DNA of 64,000 bases, taken from contig NC_088320.1 of assembly GCF_910592395.1 (NCBI RefSeq), positions 10,480,001-10,544,000 on the forward strand. Direction: 5' to 3'. Of the stretch, positions 1 through 11,846 are shown one piece after another. The notes below the pieces were generated by a model, which was given only the letters and a program-made list of their open reading frames with translations, had not been told where the DNA came from and did no database searches. Source of the stretch: Lineus longissimus. Its lineage: Eukaryota > Nemertea > Pilidiophora > Heteronemertea > Lineidae. The translations under genes were made by a program, and so were the position numbers. How positions within the stretch are numbered: position 1 is the stretch's first letter; each line of letters begins with the position of its first letter.

Positions 1-428
1 CGGCGGGAAATTTAAAGCGGAAACATCCAGGGTCAAACAACAGTTTTGCTCACTACCGCCAACTGGTGATATAAATCGACACTAATCTATTTTATATCAA
101 AACTTCTGTATGATGAAGACCTTTTCAAATTTATTTCAAGCTTTTATCTGCTGGAATAGAGCGTCAAAAAATTGTTTTTTCATTTACGCATTTTGCCTCC
201 TGGGGAGCTGAATTTGCGTCGAATCGCCCAAATTTTTTTCCGTAAGCAACATTTTTTGCGGTGTTTATAAGCAAGACTAGATTTGAAGTGCCTCGGTTGT
301 ATGATTACAAAATGCCCAACTTTGTCTACAGATGGCTAGATGGATGGATGGAAGGATGGAAGGATGGAAGGACGGACACCAATCGAATAGCTATTTGACT
401 AGCTCCGCTGACTTTTTCAGCTGAGCTA
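1..428 (+). mobile_element. Helentron-like family A, 3' end (5' part outside window)
   Basis: The terminal hairpin lies at 401-427: arms AGCTCcGCTGA and TCAGCTGAGCT around ACTTTT, followed by AA. A GGATGGAA/GGACGGAC microsatellite lies at 331-375. The same microsatellite-plus-hairpin end recurs at 36,880-36,969 and, reversed, at 49,823-49,930. No coding capacity is visible. The helentron/HINE assignment is inferred from the shared architecture (see the copy at 49,823). Confidence 0.6.
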
Positions 429-1628
429 AAAACTTATTAAAATATGTATCAAGAAAATTTGAAAATATGATGCAAAATTTCCTGAAAATGTAGGTCAACT
501 TGTTTTCAAATATATGTGGCAATCCTTGAAAAAAACATGGCAACATTTTGAATAAAATCTCGCAACATTCACGTGACCGAACAATAACACATGATCTTCC
601 TTTTCCACTGAGGAACGCCATTTTGTTTCCCATATTTGGCACATGCGTCATAATTTATTCATACGAATTCTGTATCCATGGTAATCACTCGAGATTGAAG
701 AACTAGTTTTTCTGCCGACCTGATCACCACTGGCTTATCCGCGAATAACGTAACAATAGGGAAACACTGAAATACGGGAGACACTGACCGATGATACACT
801 GAAACACTGAAATACCAATCCACTGTCGTTGTGCGTATATCCATAAGGAGGAGACTTTAGGATTGACATTCACTGCCGGCTTTGGACATTGGCTGATGTC
901 AGGGAGAGGATAGAACAGCAATAATCGTATTCATCTGAAAGAACAAGGAATTATGATATGTTTACAACTATGAAAATTCTCTAAATCTGTACTGTAAACT
1001 CGACTATGAACCGTCCTTTCATGGCAGCCTGGATGACATAATTAGACCCCCGAATGGACAAATTACGAACCTTTAGTTCTGGCGAAGACGTGGCAAGTTC
1101 AAAAGTTTTGTGGATTTAACTCCAAGTGCCTTTTGCAGTCCACACAACATTTTGCCTTGCGTTCTCAAAGGCGTCTCCTGGTGTAATGAGTAAAAATGTG
1201 CAGGAAAACTAATTGTCTGATACAATAATCCAGTTATATGCATGGGCCACAAACAGACCCTGATCCCTACTGAGCTTGGGTCCAACGAGATATTCAATTT
1301 AAAAATCGATATCCAAACTCGCATTTTCTCCGACATGTATGATTAACATATAATGGGCGGGCAAGAAGTCTATTGGAGGATGACATGAATAGACCCCGAA
1401 TGGACAAGCTATTCTACATGTTTATAAATTATCAAGAACTACCCTCACAAGCCCTTGTCGGACAACAAAGGTAGGCAAACTATCTTCTTGCAGAGAAGCC
1501 CATGTCCCAACACAGGTGTCTTCAGTTCAGAAAGACTGATTGACTGTCTTCAAGGAGACTGTCAGGCCTTTCAATTGCATGGAGATCAATACACCCTGTA
1601 TTTTTTCACCCAATTTTGGGCGCTATAA
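429..1628. other. Unassigned AT-rich sequence
   Basis: Only short, unrelated reading frames are present (all under 90 codons). I see no protein motif, RNA gene or repeat structure. The macrosatellite begins abruptly at about 1,629. Confidence 0.5.
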
Positions 1629-2426
1629 TAGGGAGCTCTTAAGCGAGCTTTATGGTTAAGGGTCGAATGTGTGTGTGTATACAGTCAACGAAAAAACTTG
1701 ACCCGGTTGACCGGAACCAGAAAACCTCTGCACCAGGTGACATTTTTGCACGCGAATCGTATACGCTAATGCACAGCAATTTACCTGGGGAGAGATTTTC
1801 TTTTTCCAAACAATTCAGCGGGACGCTACGATGTTTACGCAGAGAAGTTGCTGTTCGGTTGAAGATTTCGTCAAAACAGGGCCGAATCAAAGTGTAACGA
1901 TACCCTGGGGCGAATCGAAATGCATTAAACAACAAGCTGCATCGCTGCCAGAGATTATTTTTCTCTTTCCGCGAAGAAATCGTGCTTTGAACTGGCAAAA
2001 TTCCGCAGAAGATTTTCCGTCTGCTAACTTTTCCGTAGTTTCAAGCGCACCAACATGATCAGTCCGGGGCTGCCCGTTTCGACGACGATTTCGTCAATAT
2101 CATGGGGTGTGACAATATGTCGACGGTCTGGTTCCATTAATAATGCAATAATCTTGAAAGTACATTGGTCTCAATGTCTATTTCTCCGTTTCCATGACAA
2201 AATCCTACCTTGAAACCTGAAACCACTCGTCCACAACACAAGCCATTTCTATTTTCAGAAAGCGCATGCGCACTAACTCAAACGCACGCGCTGACCTCAG
2301 GTCTCACTAGCCGGTGCGGAGGCCAGGCCTACCTGCCTCCAAAAATGACGCGACGTCATCTCATGCATACCCCTGTTCCAGCGGCTGTAGACTTGGCAGT
2401 ACCTTACTCTCACACAAACCTATACA
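1629..2426 (+). repeat. Macrosatellite unit 1, left part
   Basis: This is the first array unit. It is split by the CR1-like LINE after TATACA (2,421-2,426) and continues at 7,013-7,604. The joined length is about 1.38 kb. Left of 1,629 no similarity to the unit is visible, so this is the array edge. Confidence 0.85.
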
Positions 2427-2672
2427 ACCTATACAAATTGCCAGAACTCGAACAGAATACGGCCAAACAAATTGAAGATGCTAAGAAGGGTATCTCGAGT
2501 GAAATAGATGACAAAATCGGTCGGGTTCACTCACGTATTGAGGAGTTAGGGGCAAAAATAAGACAAGACAAGTTGTTAGAGACAAATGTCATGATTTATA
2601 ACATGCAGGAGTCAGATGCACTTAATAGTGAGCTAAGGAAAGCAGATGATCAGAAAAAAATAGATGATTTAA

Positions 2673-3636
2673 AGGATAGCTCCTGGAATAAATCGTTGGC
2701 AGCCTTTTTGAACGAAACCAATGGAAATATATTAAATGAGTATTCCTCTTTACCACAAACCTTTTGAAAGTGGAAGAAATATTATAGTTCAGGGAGAAAA
2801 ATTGATATTAATAGTCCCTATTTTACTGACATGGACAGCGCCATTTTGAGTCAAATTTCCCTCGGTGATGACGCGGTGTGTGCAATGGCAGTGATTGGCT
2901 GAAATTCCTAAGCACCGATCGTGCATATTGTGGGCTTGTCACCGCTTTTCGCGCGTGCGCAGTGTGTGAATCCATGTCAATATCCGTTTCTTCGCGATCT
3001 CTCTCGCATGTCTCAAGATTTCACGCAATTAAATCATTCTAATTTCGTTTTATTTGGACATTCGCGTAATATATGGATTGCTTGAATGCAAAATGCCTCG
3101 GTGCATAGTCCTCAGTTTGGCCATCTGACATCGGGTCCAGCTGCAGCTTCAATAGCTTGAGCCATAGCGTCATTGCCGTCAATGACTCAATCTCCCCCTC
3201 TTCATATTCCGGCTCAAACTGGTAGCCCTGTACACCAACATTTCCCCCTACATCCAAATCTTCATAACTCCCGCTGCTCATCGAAGTGTCACTGCTGTCA
3301 ACGTAGCTTTCATCATCTGAAGCCCCCTTGATAACAATACAATAACACGATCTCAAATTATCAATCGGCTGACTGCTATTGTGACAATACTGACAATGTG
3401 AATTGCACACGTGACGTCACGATTCTCCGGTTTTGGAGGAGAGATCGCGAAAAAAGTGAGAAAATGGCGCCCTCCATAAACTCTGTGTTTAGTGGATTTA
3501 AAACACCTTTATTGGTACAAACGCAAATTTTTGAGCGATATACAGTCCTATATTGGAATAATAATGATATACGAAATATGCAGGTGCGTTAGTTTTCCCG
3601 ATTATCGCTATAGTGATTTATTCCAGGAGCTATCCT
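2673..3636. mobile_element. 964-bp non-autonomous DNA transposon with TTAA target duplication
   Basis: A perfect 22-bp terminal inverted repeat lies at 2,673-2,694 and 3,615-3,636 (outer end AGGATAGCTCC), bounded by TTAA at 2,669-2,672 and 3,637-3,640. Removing the element plus one TTAA restores the LINE reading phase at the junction. TTAA duplications are known for piggyBac and Kolobok. The AGG terminus does not fit the usual CCY end of piggyBac, so Kolobok is the better guess. No transposase is present; it contains one minus-strand reading frame (3,039-3,410). Confidence 0.88.
3039..3410 (-). CDS. Fragment resembling the N-terminus of P2X7-like 'ballast domain' proteins
   Basis: The 123-codon frame lies wholly inside the TTAA element. 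An acidic serine/aspartate-rich stretch (DDESYVDSSDTSMSSGSYED) is followed by GYQFEPEYEEGEI. A short Y-x-FEP motif after an acidic serine tract recalls the start of invertebrate P2X-purinoceptor-7-like proteins; this is from memory of the family and rests on a short motif only. The Cys/His ballast domain itself is absent. The first ~25 residues may lie upstream of the true coding start. It could be captured host sequence, the relic of an autonomous parent, or a chance frame. Confidence 0.3.
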   Translation of the reverse strand: MCNSHCQYCHNSSQPIDNLRSCYCIVIKGASDDESYVDSSDTSMSSGSYEDLDVGGNVGVQGYQFEPEYEEGEIESLTAMTLWLKLLKLQLDPMSDGQTEDYAPRHFAFKQSIYYANVQIKRN

Positions 3637-3990
3637 TTAATCAAACATTGTAGGGAAGGGTGTGGGCCGTTTTTATGAAAACCTTTTTCTGGATAGGAAA
3701 GTGGGAAAATGATAAGAGAAGGATGATAAAACTAGTATTGCAAAACCAAATGCAGAGAGACATCTTTATTGAGTCAATGAAAAGGCAGAACGTCGACCAA
3801 GACATCAGGTTCTCTATAGACAGGCCGAAAGAGGACAGAGAGCGGTACAAGGCCCTACGTCAACAGATAAAAGAAAGAGAAAAGAATGGGGAATCTGATT
3901 TGGTGATCAGGGATGGTCAAATTATAAAGCGGCCCTTTCGTCAGGGCCCCCAAGAGGGGGGAAAAAAAGGACATCAACATTAGGTCATCT

Positions 3991-6800
3991 ATGAAATGTA
4001 TTTTCACAAACGCGGACCAGCTTACAAACAAAATGAGCGAACTTGAGTTAACCTGTAGTGAGCAGCTGCCAGAAGTGGTAGGTGTGGTTGAAGTTGTGCC
4101 AAAAAATTCTAGGGAACCTACCCAAAGTGTGGAAATTCAACTAGAAGGGTATTCAAGTTTTGAGGTATTGTGCCGGGGGAGCAGGGGTCTGGCTCTCTAC
4201 TACAAAGATAACCTTGGTGTGGCGCGTGTAACACCACAAGTTTCCTATAGAGACAGTATTTGGGTAGATACAGCGGGGGGCACGAGGTATGGTCTAATCT
4301 ACAGGAGCCCTGTGAATAACAAGGCAGATAATGATGCACTGATAAATCACTTGAGACACATGTTACAGGTTACACCACGTTCCAAGGAGCTAATCATTAT
4401 GGGTGACTTTAATTTGCCTGGTGTTGACTGGGATCTGCTCCAGAGTAATAAGGCCGTAACTGACCCATCCACTATCTTCTTAAATTTTTTCCTTGAAAAC
4501 TATTTGACGCAGCATGTGGACAAGCCCATGCGGGAACCGGGCATAGGCCAAGTCTGCTTGACTTAATACTAACAAGAGATGATGGACTAGTGGACGATAT
4601 TGAATACCTTCCACATCTGGGGGAAAGTGACCATGTGGTACTGTGTGTCACTCTGAAGGTGGGGGACAAAGTCATAGGTAGACAAGACGGGGGTCAGACC
4701 TTGGGACGTCAAAAATCTCTGAACTATGACAGGGCTGACTTTGAAAAAATGCGCCAAAATGTGAACGGGGAGATGTTATTGGACTGTGTATTGAGGTGTG
4801 ACGTTGACAAAGCTTGGACTGAGATTCAAAATAAAATCTTTGAAATAGAGACCAGATTTACTCCAGTAAGAAGCAAACCCAGAGCCAAGAAAAAGCCACT
4901 GTGGGCAAACCCAGATGCTCTCAAGAAAGTCCGTAAAAAGAAAGAGGCGTTTGCAAGATACCTGAGAACTCGAGAAGGACAAGACTACATAGGGTACCAA
5001 TCAGCAAGGAGAGAGGCTAGGAAAACTACGAGGGAGGCGGTCAAACAGCATGAAGCAAGGATTGCTCTCGATTCCAGGAGAAACCCGAATCGGTTCAGGA
5101 GATATGTGCGAAAGAAATGTAAGTCCAAGAGTAAAATTCCTGACCTTAAGGTAAATGGCAAGGTGGTGACCGATGATTATGAAAAGGCGGAGGAGTTCAA
5201 CAAATTCTTCAGCAGTGTTTTCAAGGTGGAATCACATTTTGAGGATGAGAGGATCGATAGTGACGACACCCAGGCTAACATTGTCATAAAGACCGAGCAA
5301 GTAGAAAAGAAGTTGAGGGAGCTGAAGCCTGACAAAGCCCCTGGCCCTGATTTGATGTCCCCAAGAGTTTTGAAAGAGCTTGCTCACGAGCTAGCTCCAC
5401 CACTAGCGGCCCTTTTCAACAAATCGCTGTTAAATGGTCAGATACCACAGGATTGGAAGAAGGCTCGGATAGCCCCCATACATAAAAAGGACCATAAGTA
5501 TCTGGTGGGTAACTACCGGCCAGTAAGCCTAACATCGGTTGTGTGCAAGGTAATGGAGGCTATAATACGAGACTCGATAATGGATTACTTACAAAAAGGC
5601 CAGAAACTCACAGAATCCCAGTATGGTTTTGTACCTGGTAGGTCCACCGTGGACAATTTACTAAAATGTAACGAAGATTGGTCAGCTATCCTAGATAGGG
5701 GGGCTGCGTCGATGTTTTATTCTTGGATTTTAAGAAGGCATTCGACTCTGTGCCTCATAGTAGACTATTATCAAAAGTGAAGAGCCTGGGGGTAAACGAT
5801 CAGTGTGTAAGGTGGATTCGCTGTTTCCTAGAGAGCCGGTCACAATTTGTGGAAATAGGAAATGGGAGGTCAAGAGTCTCCAGTAGTCAGCGGGGTGCCT
5901 CAGGGCAGTGTGCTTGGACCACTTCTGTTTGTTATATTTGTAAACGACATTCCGGCTGGTATTTGGAACACGCTTATGCTTTTCGCTGATGATGTGAAGT
6001 TGTACAGGGAAATCAAATCTGTTGAGGACTGTGAGTCCTTGAAGAGAGACTTAGACTGTCTTCACCGATGGGGAAGACATTGGGAGATGGATTTCAACCC
6101 ATCCAAATGTCAGTTGCTACGTCTGGGGAGAGGGGCGCCAGCATTTAAATACCGGATATGCTTCGAAGAGATCGTGCCGTCAAACTCAGTCAAGGACCTT
6201 GGCTATACCACATCGGTAAGCCTGGACCCAGAGGAGCATATTGCCCGAATCTGTGCAAGCGCAACCAGGGTATCCTTCACTATCAAAAGGACGCTAAGGC
6301 ACCTAGATCCGAGGACTGGAAAACTCTTATTTGCCTCCATGGCTAGATCCATATTAGAGTATGCGGCCCCAGTCTGGAACAGTACGAAAGTCAAACACAT
6401 AATGAAAGTCGAGAAAGTACAACGACGTTTTACAAAGATGATAAAGGGAATGTCAACACTGACCTACAGCCAGCGGCTAAGGAGTTTAGACATGTTCTCA
6501 CTGGCGCACAGGAGGAGGAGAGGTGACATGATCCTCACATACAATCTGTTTGAAAAGAGCTCTCCCCTCCTGGCGCCATATCATCATGTGAATGATAGAT
6601 ACAATACCAAGGGCAACAGCAGAAAACTACTGGTAACGAGGCCAATGACACTGCAAAGAAAGAATGCGTTCATGGTTAGAATTCCAAAGGATTGGAATAG
6701 CCTTCCAGAGAGTGTGGTGACGGCGCCGTCAATAGATTGTTTCAAAGCGAGACTGGACAGGCACTGGGCAAACGAGCCAGGAAAGTTTGCCGAGGTGTAG
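3991..6800 (+). pseudogene. LINE ORF2: endonuclease and reverse transcriptase, frameshifted
   Basis: ORF2 nicks the target and reverse-transcribes the LINE RNA. An N-terminal exonuclease-endonuclease-phosphatase (APE-type) domain is visible, with MGDFN near 4,399. A linker leads to the reverse transcriptase: QYGFVPGRS, LDFKKAFDSVPH, GVPQGSVLGPLLF and the catalytic FADD at 5,982-5,993. The C-terminal tail (EYAAPVW, DWNSLPESV) is typical of the CR1/L2/Rex1 group. The frame breaks near 4,566 (stop, resumes by 4,590), 5,705 and 5,870, so the copy is dead. Most domain motifs survive, so decay is moderate. Clade beyond CR1-like is uncertain. Confidence 0.92.
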
Positions 6801-6993
6801 TGATAGTATAAGGACGGAGTAGTATGTACGCAAATAAACTGTTATTATGAACATTGTAAATACATTGCACAGTTCCCACCCTTTTTGTGTTTGAGATTAA
6901 GGCAAGTCAGTGGTGCCCGCACGCACATGTTTTCAAGTTAAATCAAGAAACGGAAACCGCAAAAATCGACTCGGTTAAATAAGCGGAATACCT

Positions 6994-7012
6994 ATGATGA
7001 TGATGATGATGA
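6994..7012 (+). repeat. (ATG)n tail of the LINE
   Basis: About six ATG repeats end exactly at the target duplication TATACA. They form the simple-repeat 3' tail that CR1/L2-type elements use instead of poly(A). Confidence 0.85.
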
Positions 7013-7604
7013 TATACATTTCTGAATAGCTTGTCTCTTGTAGAATACATCTGACCAAGTTTCAACATCGTCTAGACATACAGTCATGCATCGACTGATG
7101 TAGCACAATGCATGAGACACCCTGTATAACGCAAATTTGAAAAATGTCACCTCTATGCCTTATAACTTCGAGATTAACACCTGATCACCACTGGCTAGTG
7201 AGACCTCAAACTATTCAGGACGGGGGGGGGGGTCGGCTAAGGTCTTTTTGAATTAGAAATCTTAATTACACTTGAGTCTTGGGATCATTATGCTTATCTC
7301 CGGGCAAAAATACCTATCCTTCTCCTGTTGTGTTTAGTTTCCGACATTCTCCCCACTTATTTTCTATACTGCGATAGCGTCTATTGGGTCAACTGCCATG
7401 ATGGCATCATCCTAACTATATCCCCCCTCTCCCACCCACCAACTACTCGCCATCAATCATTGACATTGTGTGCTAGCCAACTGCTTCTTCGGTCAACTGC
7501 CATGATGGCATCATCCTAACTATATACCCTCCCCCCACCGAGTCTTCTCGCTCACCAGCCCTATTAACGAAGAGCTCCCTATCAAGGCCTGAGCCTTCCT
7601 CATA
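7013..7604 (+). repeat. Macrosatellite unit 1, right part
   Basis: It resumes the unit exactly at TATACATTTCTGAATAGC and runs to the inverted-repeat junction at about 7,571-7,618. It includes a G10 tract and both GCCATGATGGCATCATCC repeats. Confidence 0.85.
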
Positions 7605-8981
7605 TTAGGGAGCTCTAGGGAGCTCTATGGTTAGAGAGTGTGTGTATACCATCAACGAAAAAAACTTGACCCGGAACCAGAAAACCTCCACACCCAGGTG
7701 ACATTTTTGCACGCGAATCGTATACGCTAATGCACAGCAATTTACCTGGGGAGAGATTTTCTTTTTCCAAACAATTCAGCGGGACGCTACGATGTTTACG
7801 CAGAGAAGCCGCTGTTCGGTTGAAGATTTTGTCAAAACAGGGCCGAATCAAAGTGTAACGATACCCTGGGGCTAATCGAAATGCATTAAACAACAATCTT
7901 CATCGATGCCAGAGATTATTTTCTCTTTCCGCGAAGAATCGTGCTTTGAACTGGCAAAATTCCGCAAAAGATTTTCCGTCTGCTAACTTTTCCGTAGTTT
8001 CAAGCGCACCAACATGATCAGTCCGGGGCTGCCCGTTTCGACGACGATTTCGTCAATATCATGGGGTGTGACAATATGTCGACGGTCTGGTTCCATTAAT
8101 AATGCAATAATCTTGAAAGTACATTGGTCTCAATGTCTATTTCCCTGTTTCCATGACAAAATCCTACCGTAAAACCTGAAACCACTCGTCCACAACACTG
8201 GCCATTTCAATTTTCCGTAGAAAGCGCATGCGCACAAACTCAAACGCACGCGCTACCCTCAGGTCTCACAAGCCGGTGCGGAGGCCAGGCCTACCTGCCT
8301 CCAAAAATGACGCGACGTCATTTCATGCATACCCCTGTTCCAGCAGCTGTAGACTTGGCAGTACCTTACTCTCACACAAACCTATACATTTCTGAATAGC
8401 TTGTCTCCTGTAGAATACATCTGACCAAGCTTCAACGTCGTCTAGACATACAGTCATGCATAGACTGATGTAGCACAATGCATGAGACACCCTGTATAAC
8501 GCAAATTTGAAAAATGTCACCTCTATGCCTTATAACTTTAAGATTAACACCTGATCACCACTGGCTAGTGAGACCTCAAACTATTCAGGACGGGGGGGGG
8601 GGGTCGGCTAAGGTCTTTTTGAATTAGAATATAAATCTTAATTACACTTGGGTCTTGGGATCATTATGCTTATCTCCGGGCAAAAATACCTATCCTTCTC
8701 CTGTTGTGTTTAGTTTCCCACATTCTCCCCACTTATTTTCTATACTGCGAGAGTGTCTATTGGGTCAACTGCCATGATGGCATCATCCTAACTATATCAT
8801 CCCCCCCCTCTCCCAACCACCAACTACTCGCCATCATTGACACTGTGTGCTAGCCAACTGCTTCTTCGGTCAACTGCCATGATGGCATCATCCTAACTAT
8901 ATACCCTCCCCCCACCGAGTCTTCTCGCTCACCAGCCCTATTAACGAAGAGCTCCCTATCAAGGCCTGAGCCTTCCTCATA
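7605..8981 (+). repeat. Macrosatellite unit 2 (uninterrupted, 1,377 bp)
   Basis: This is a full reference unit showing what unit 1 and unit 4 looked like before their insertions. The start differs slightly (AGGGAGCTCTAGGGAGCTCTATGG, a local duplication shared with unit 3). The minus-strand frame at 7,615-7,896 is shorter than in units 4 and 5 because of indels. Confidence 0.85.
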
Positions 8982-10389
8982 TTAGGGCGCTCTAGGGAGC
9001 TCTATGGTTAGAGAGTGTGTGTATACCATCAACGAAAAAAACTTGACCCGGAACCAGAAAACCTCTGCACCCAGGTGACATTTTTGCACGCGAATCGTAT
9101 ACGCCAATGCACAGCAATTTACCTGGGGAGAGATTTTCTTTTTCGAAAACAATTCAGCGGGACGCGATCATGTTTACGCAGAGTAGCCGCTATTCAGTTG
9201 GAGATTTCGTCAAAACAGGGCCGAATCAAAGTGTGACGATACCCTGGGGCAAATTGAAATGCATTAAACAACAATCTGCATCGCTGCCAGAGATTATTTT
9301 TCTCTTTCCGCGAAGAAATCGTGCTTTGAACTGGCAAAATTCCGCAAAAGATTTTTAGGCTGCTAACTTTTCCGTAGTACGCATGCGCACCAACATGATC
9401 GGTCCGGGGCTGCCCGTTTCGACGACGATTTCGTCAATATCATGGGGTGTGGCATGATGTCGACGGTCTGGTCCCATTTATAATGCAATAATCTTGAAAG
9501 TACATTGGTCTCAATGTCTATTTCCCCGTTTCCATTACAAAATCCTACCGTGAAACCTGAAACCACTCGTCCACAACATTCCAATTTTTCCGAAGAAAGC
9601 GCGTGCGCTACCCTCAGGTCTCACTAGCCGGTGTGGAGGCCATGCCTACCTGCCTCGAAAAAATGACGTGACGTCATTTCATGCATACCCCTGTTCCAGC
9701 GGCTGTAGACTTGGCAATACCTTACTCTCACACAAACCTATACATTTCTGAATAGCTTGTCTCTTGTAGAATACATCTGACCAAGTTTCAACGTCATCTA
9801 GACATACAGTCATGCATAGACTGATGTAGCACAATGCATGAGACACCCTGTATAACGCAAATTCGAAAAGTGTCACTTCTATGCCTTATAACTTCAAAAT
9901 TAATACCTGATCACCACTGGCTAGTGAGACCTCAAACTATTCAGCACAGGGGGTCGGCTAATGTCTTTTTGTTTCAAATCCTACACTTGGGTCTTGGGAT
10001 CATTATGCTTATCTCCGGGCAAAAATATCTATCCTTCTTCTGTTGTGTTTAGTTTCCCACATTCTCCCCACTTATTTTCTATACTGCGACAGCGTCTATT
10101 GGGTCAACTGCCATGATGGCATCATCCTAACTATATCCCCCCTCTCCCAACCACCAACTACTCGCCATCAATGACATTGACGTGCTAGCCAACTGCTTCT
10201 TCGGTCAACTGCCATGATGGCATCATCCTAACTATATCCCCCCCCCCACCACCACCACCACCCGAGTCTTCTCGCTCACCAGCCCTATTAACGAAGAGCT
10301 CCCTATCAAGGCCTGAGCCTTCCTCATTTTAGCCTCTTCTGTATGGATGGAGCTCAATCACTTGTAAAAAAAATGCACGGAAGGTAATA
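8982..10389 (+). repeat. Macrosatellite unit 3
   Basis: It shares the doubled start with unit 2. Near its end (about 10,328-10,388) it carries ~60 bp of sequence absent from the other unit junctions, including an A8 run, just before unit 4. The minus-strand frame seen in other units is broken here. Confidence 0.85.
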
Positions 10390-11619
10390 TTAGGGAGCTC
10401 TTGAGCGAGCTTTATGGTTAGAGTCGAATGTGTGTGTGTATACCGTCAACGAAAAAAACTTGACCCGGTTGACCGGAACCAGAAAACCTCTGCACCCAGG
10501 TGACATTTTTGCACGCGAATCGTATACGCTAATGCATAGCAATTTACCTGGGGAGAGATTCTCTTTTTCCAAACAATTCAGCGGGACGCTACGATGTTTA
10601 CGCAGAGAAGCCGCTGTTCGGTTGAAGATTTCGTCAAAACAGGGCCGCATCAAAGTGTGACGATACCCTGGGGCGAATCGAAATGCATTAAACAACAATC
10701 TGCATCGCTGCCAGAGATTATTTTTCTCTTTCTGCGAAGAAATCGTGCTATGAACTGGCAAAATTCCGCAAAAGATTTTCAGTCTGCTAACTTTTCCATA
10801 GTACGCATGCGCACCGACATGATCGGTCCGGGGCTGCCCGTTTCGACAACAATTTCGTCAATATCATGGGGTGTGGTAAGATGTCGACGATCTGGTCCCA
10901 TTTATAATGCAATAATCTTGAAAGTACATTGGTCTCAATGTCTATTTCCCTGTTTCCATGTCAAAATCCTACCGTGAAACCTGAAACCACTCGTCCACAA
11001 CACTGGCAATTTTAATTTTCTGTAGAAAGCGCATGCGCACTAACTCAAACGCACGCGCTACCCTCAGGTCTCAGTAGCCGGTGCGGATGCCAAGCCTACC
11101 TGCCTCCAAAAATGATGCGACGTCATTTCATGCCTACCCCTCTTCCAGCAGCTGTAGACTTGGCAGTACCTTACTCTCACACAAACCTATACATTTCTGA
11201 ATAGCTTGTCTCTTGTAGAATACATCTGACCAAGTTTCAACGTCGTCTAGACATACAGTCATGCATAGACTGATGTAGCACAAAGCATAAGACACCCTGT
11301 ATAACGCAAAATTGAAAAAATTCCACCTCTATGCCTTATAACTTCAAGATTACACCTGATCACCACTGGCTAGTGAGACCTCAAACTATTCAGGACAGCG
11401 GGTCGGCTAATGTCTTTTTGAATTCAAATCCTACACTTGGGTCTTGGGATCATTATGCTTATCTCCGGGCAAAAGTACCTATCCTTCTCCTGTTGTGTTT
11501 AGTTTCCCACATTCTCCCCACCTATTTTCTATACTGCGACATCGTCTATTGGGTCAACTGCAATGATGGCATCATCCTAACTATATCCCCCCTCCCTCTC
11601 CCAACCACCAACTACTCGC
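10390..11619 (+). repeat. Macrosatellite unit 4, left part
   Basis: The unit is interrupted by the gypsy element after CTCGC (11,615-11,619) and resumes at 16,461. Flanking unit sequence (CAACTACTCGC then CCATCATTGAC) matches intact units at both edges. Confidence 0.85.
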
Positions 11620-11813
11620 TGTAGTGTACTGAGAGCTGTTCATAATTGGCGCCTTGTATCTTGTTGTCCCTACTGCGGCTGCGCAGTAATAATAAAGTTG
11701 TTACATGATGGCTGACTTGCGAGTTCGGTCGAGTCTGTTCACGGTCCATCTAAAACCGATTTATCCGGCACTCAAAGGCGTCCCTGCCGAGTTCTAGCCC
11801 TCCGGATAATACA
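11620..11813 (+). repeat. 5' LTR of the gypsy element (194 bp)
   Basis: It starts TGTAGTGTACTGAGAGC and ends GGATAATACA. AATAAA at 11,691-11,696 is the probable polyadenylation signal. The LTR is short, consistent with small gypsy lineages. Confidence 0.93.
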
Positions 11814-11831
11814 TTGGCGACGAGTACGACC
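11814..11831 (+). promoter_or_regulatory. Primer-binding site region of the gypsy element
   Basis: TTGGCGACGAGTACGACC directly follows the LTR end. A TGGCGACGAG-type sequence at this position is common in gypsy elements. I did not match it to a specific tRNA 3' end. Confidence 0.55.
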
Positions 11832-11846
11832 AGGTGAGAAGCTAAG

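Larger units (their letters stand above)
2436..3983 (+). pseudogene. LINE ORF1 (nucleic-acid chaperone-like), truncated and interrupted
   Basis: The N-terminal part (about 2,436-2,672) is a charged coiled coil followed by an ETNVMIYNMQES segment, the usual ORF1 pattern of CR1-like LINEs. It is interrupted at a TTAA by a 964 bp element. Downstream of 3,640 the frame resumes, meets a TGA near 3,675, and continues in another frame as IGKWENDKRR...KRPFRQGPQ, the conserved basic ORF1 C-terminus, ending at 3,983. ORF2 starts 8 bp later. The start codon is missing through 5' truncation. ORF1 proteins bind element RNA in ribonucleoprotein particles; this copy cannot make an intact one. Confidence 0.8.
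2427..7012 (+). mobile_element. CR1-like non-LTR retrotransposon, 5'-truncated, nested in the macrosatellite
   Basis: The insertion interrupts unit 1. TATACA occurs on both sides (2,421-2,426 and 7,013-7,018) and only once in intact units such as 8,377-8,382, so it is a short target duplication. The 5' end starts inside ORF1 (truncation); the 3' end is an (ATG)n tail typical of CR1/L2-type LINEs. It encodes the ORF1 C-terminal half and an endonuclease/reverse transcriptase ORF2, both broken by frameshifts. A separate DNA transposon sits in ORF1 at 2,673-3,636. Confidence 0.92.
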
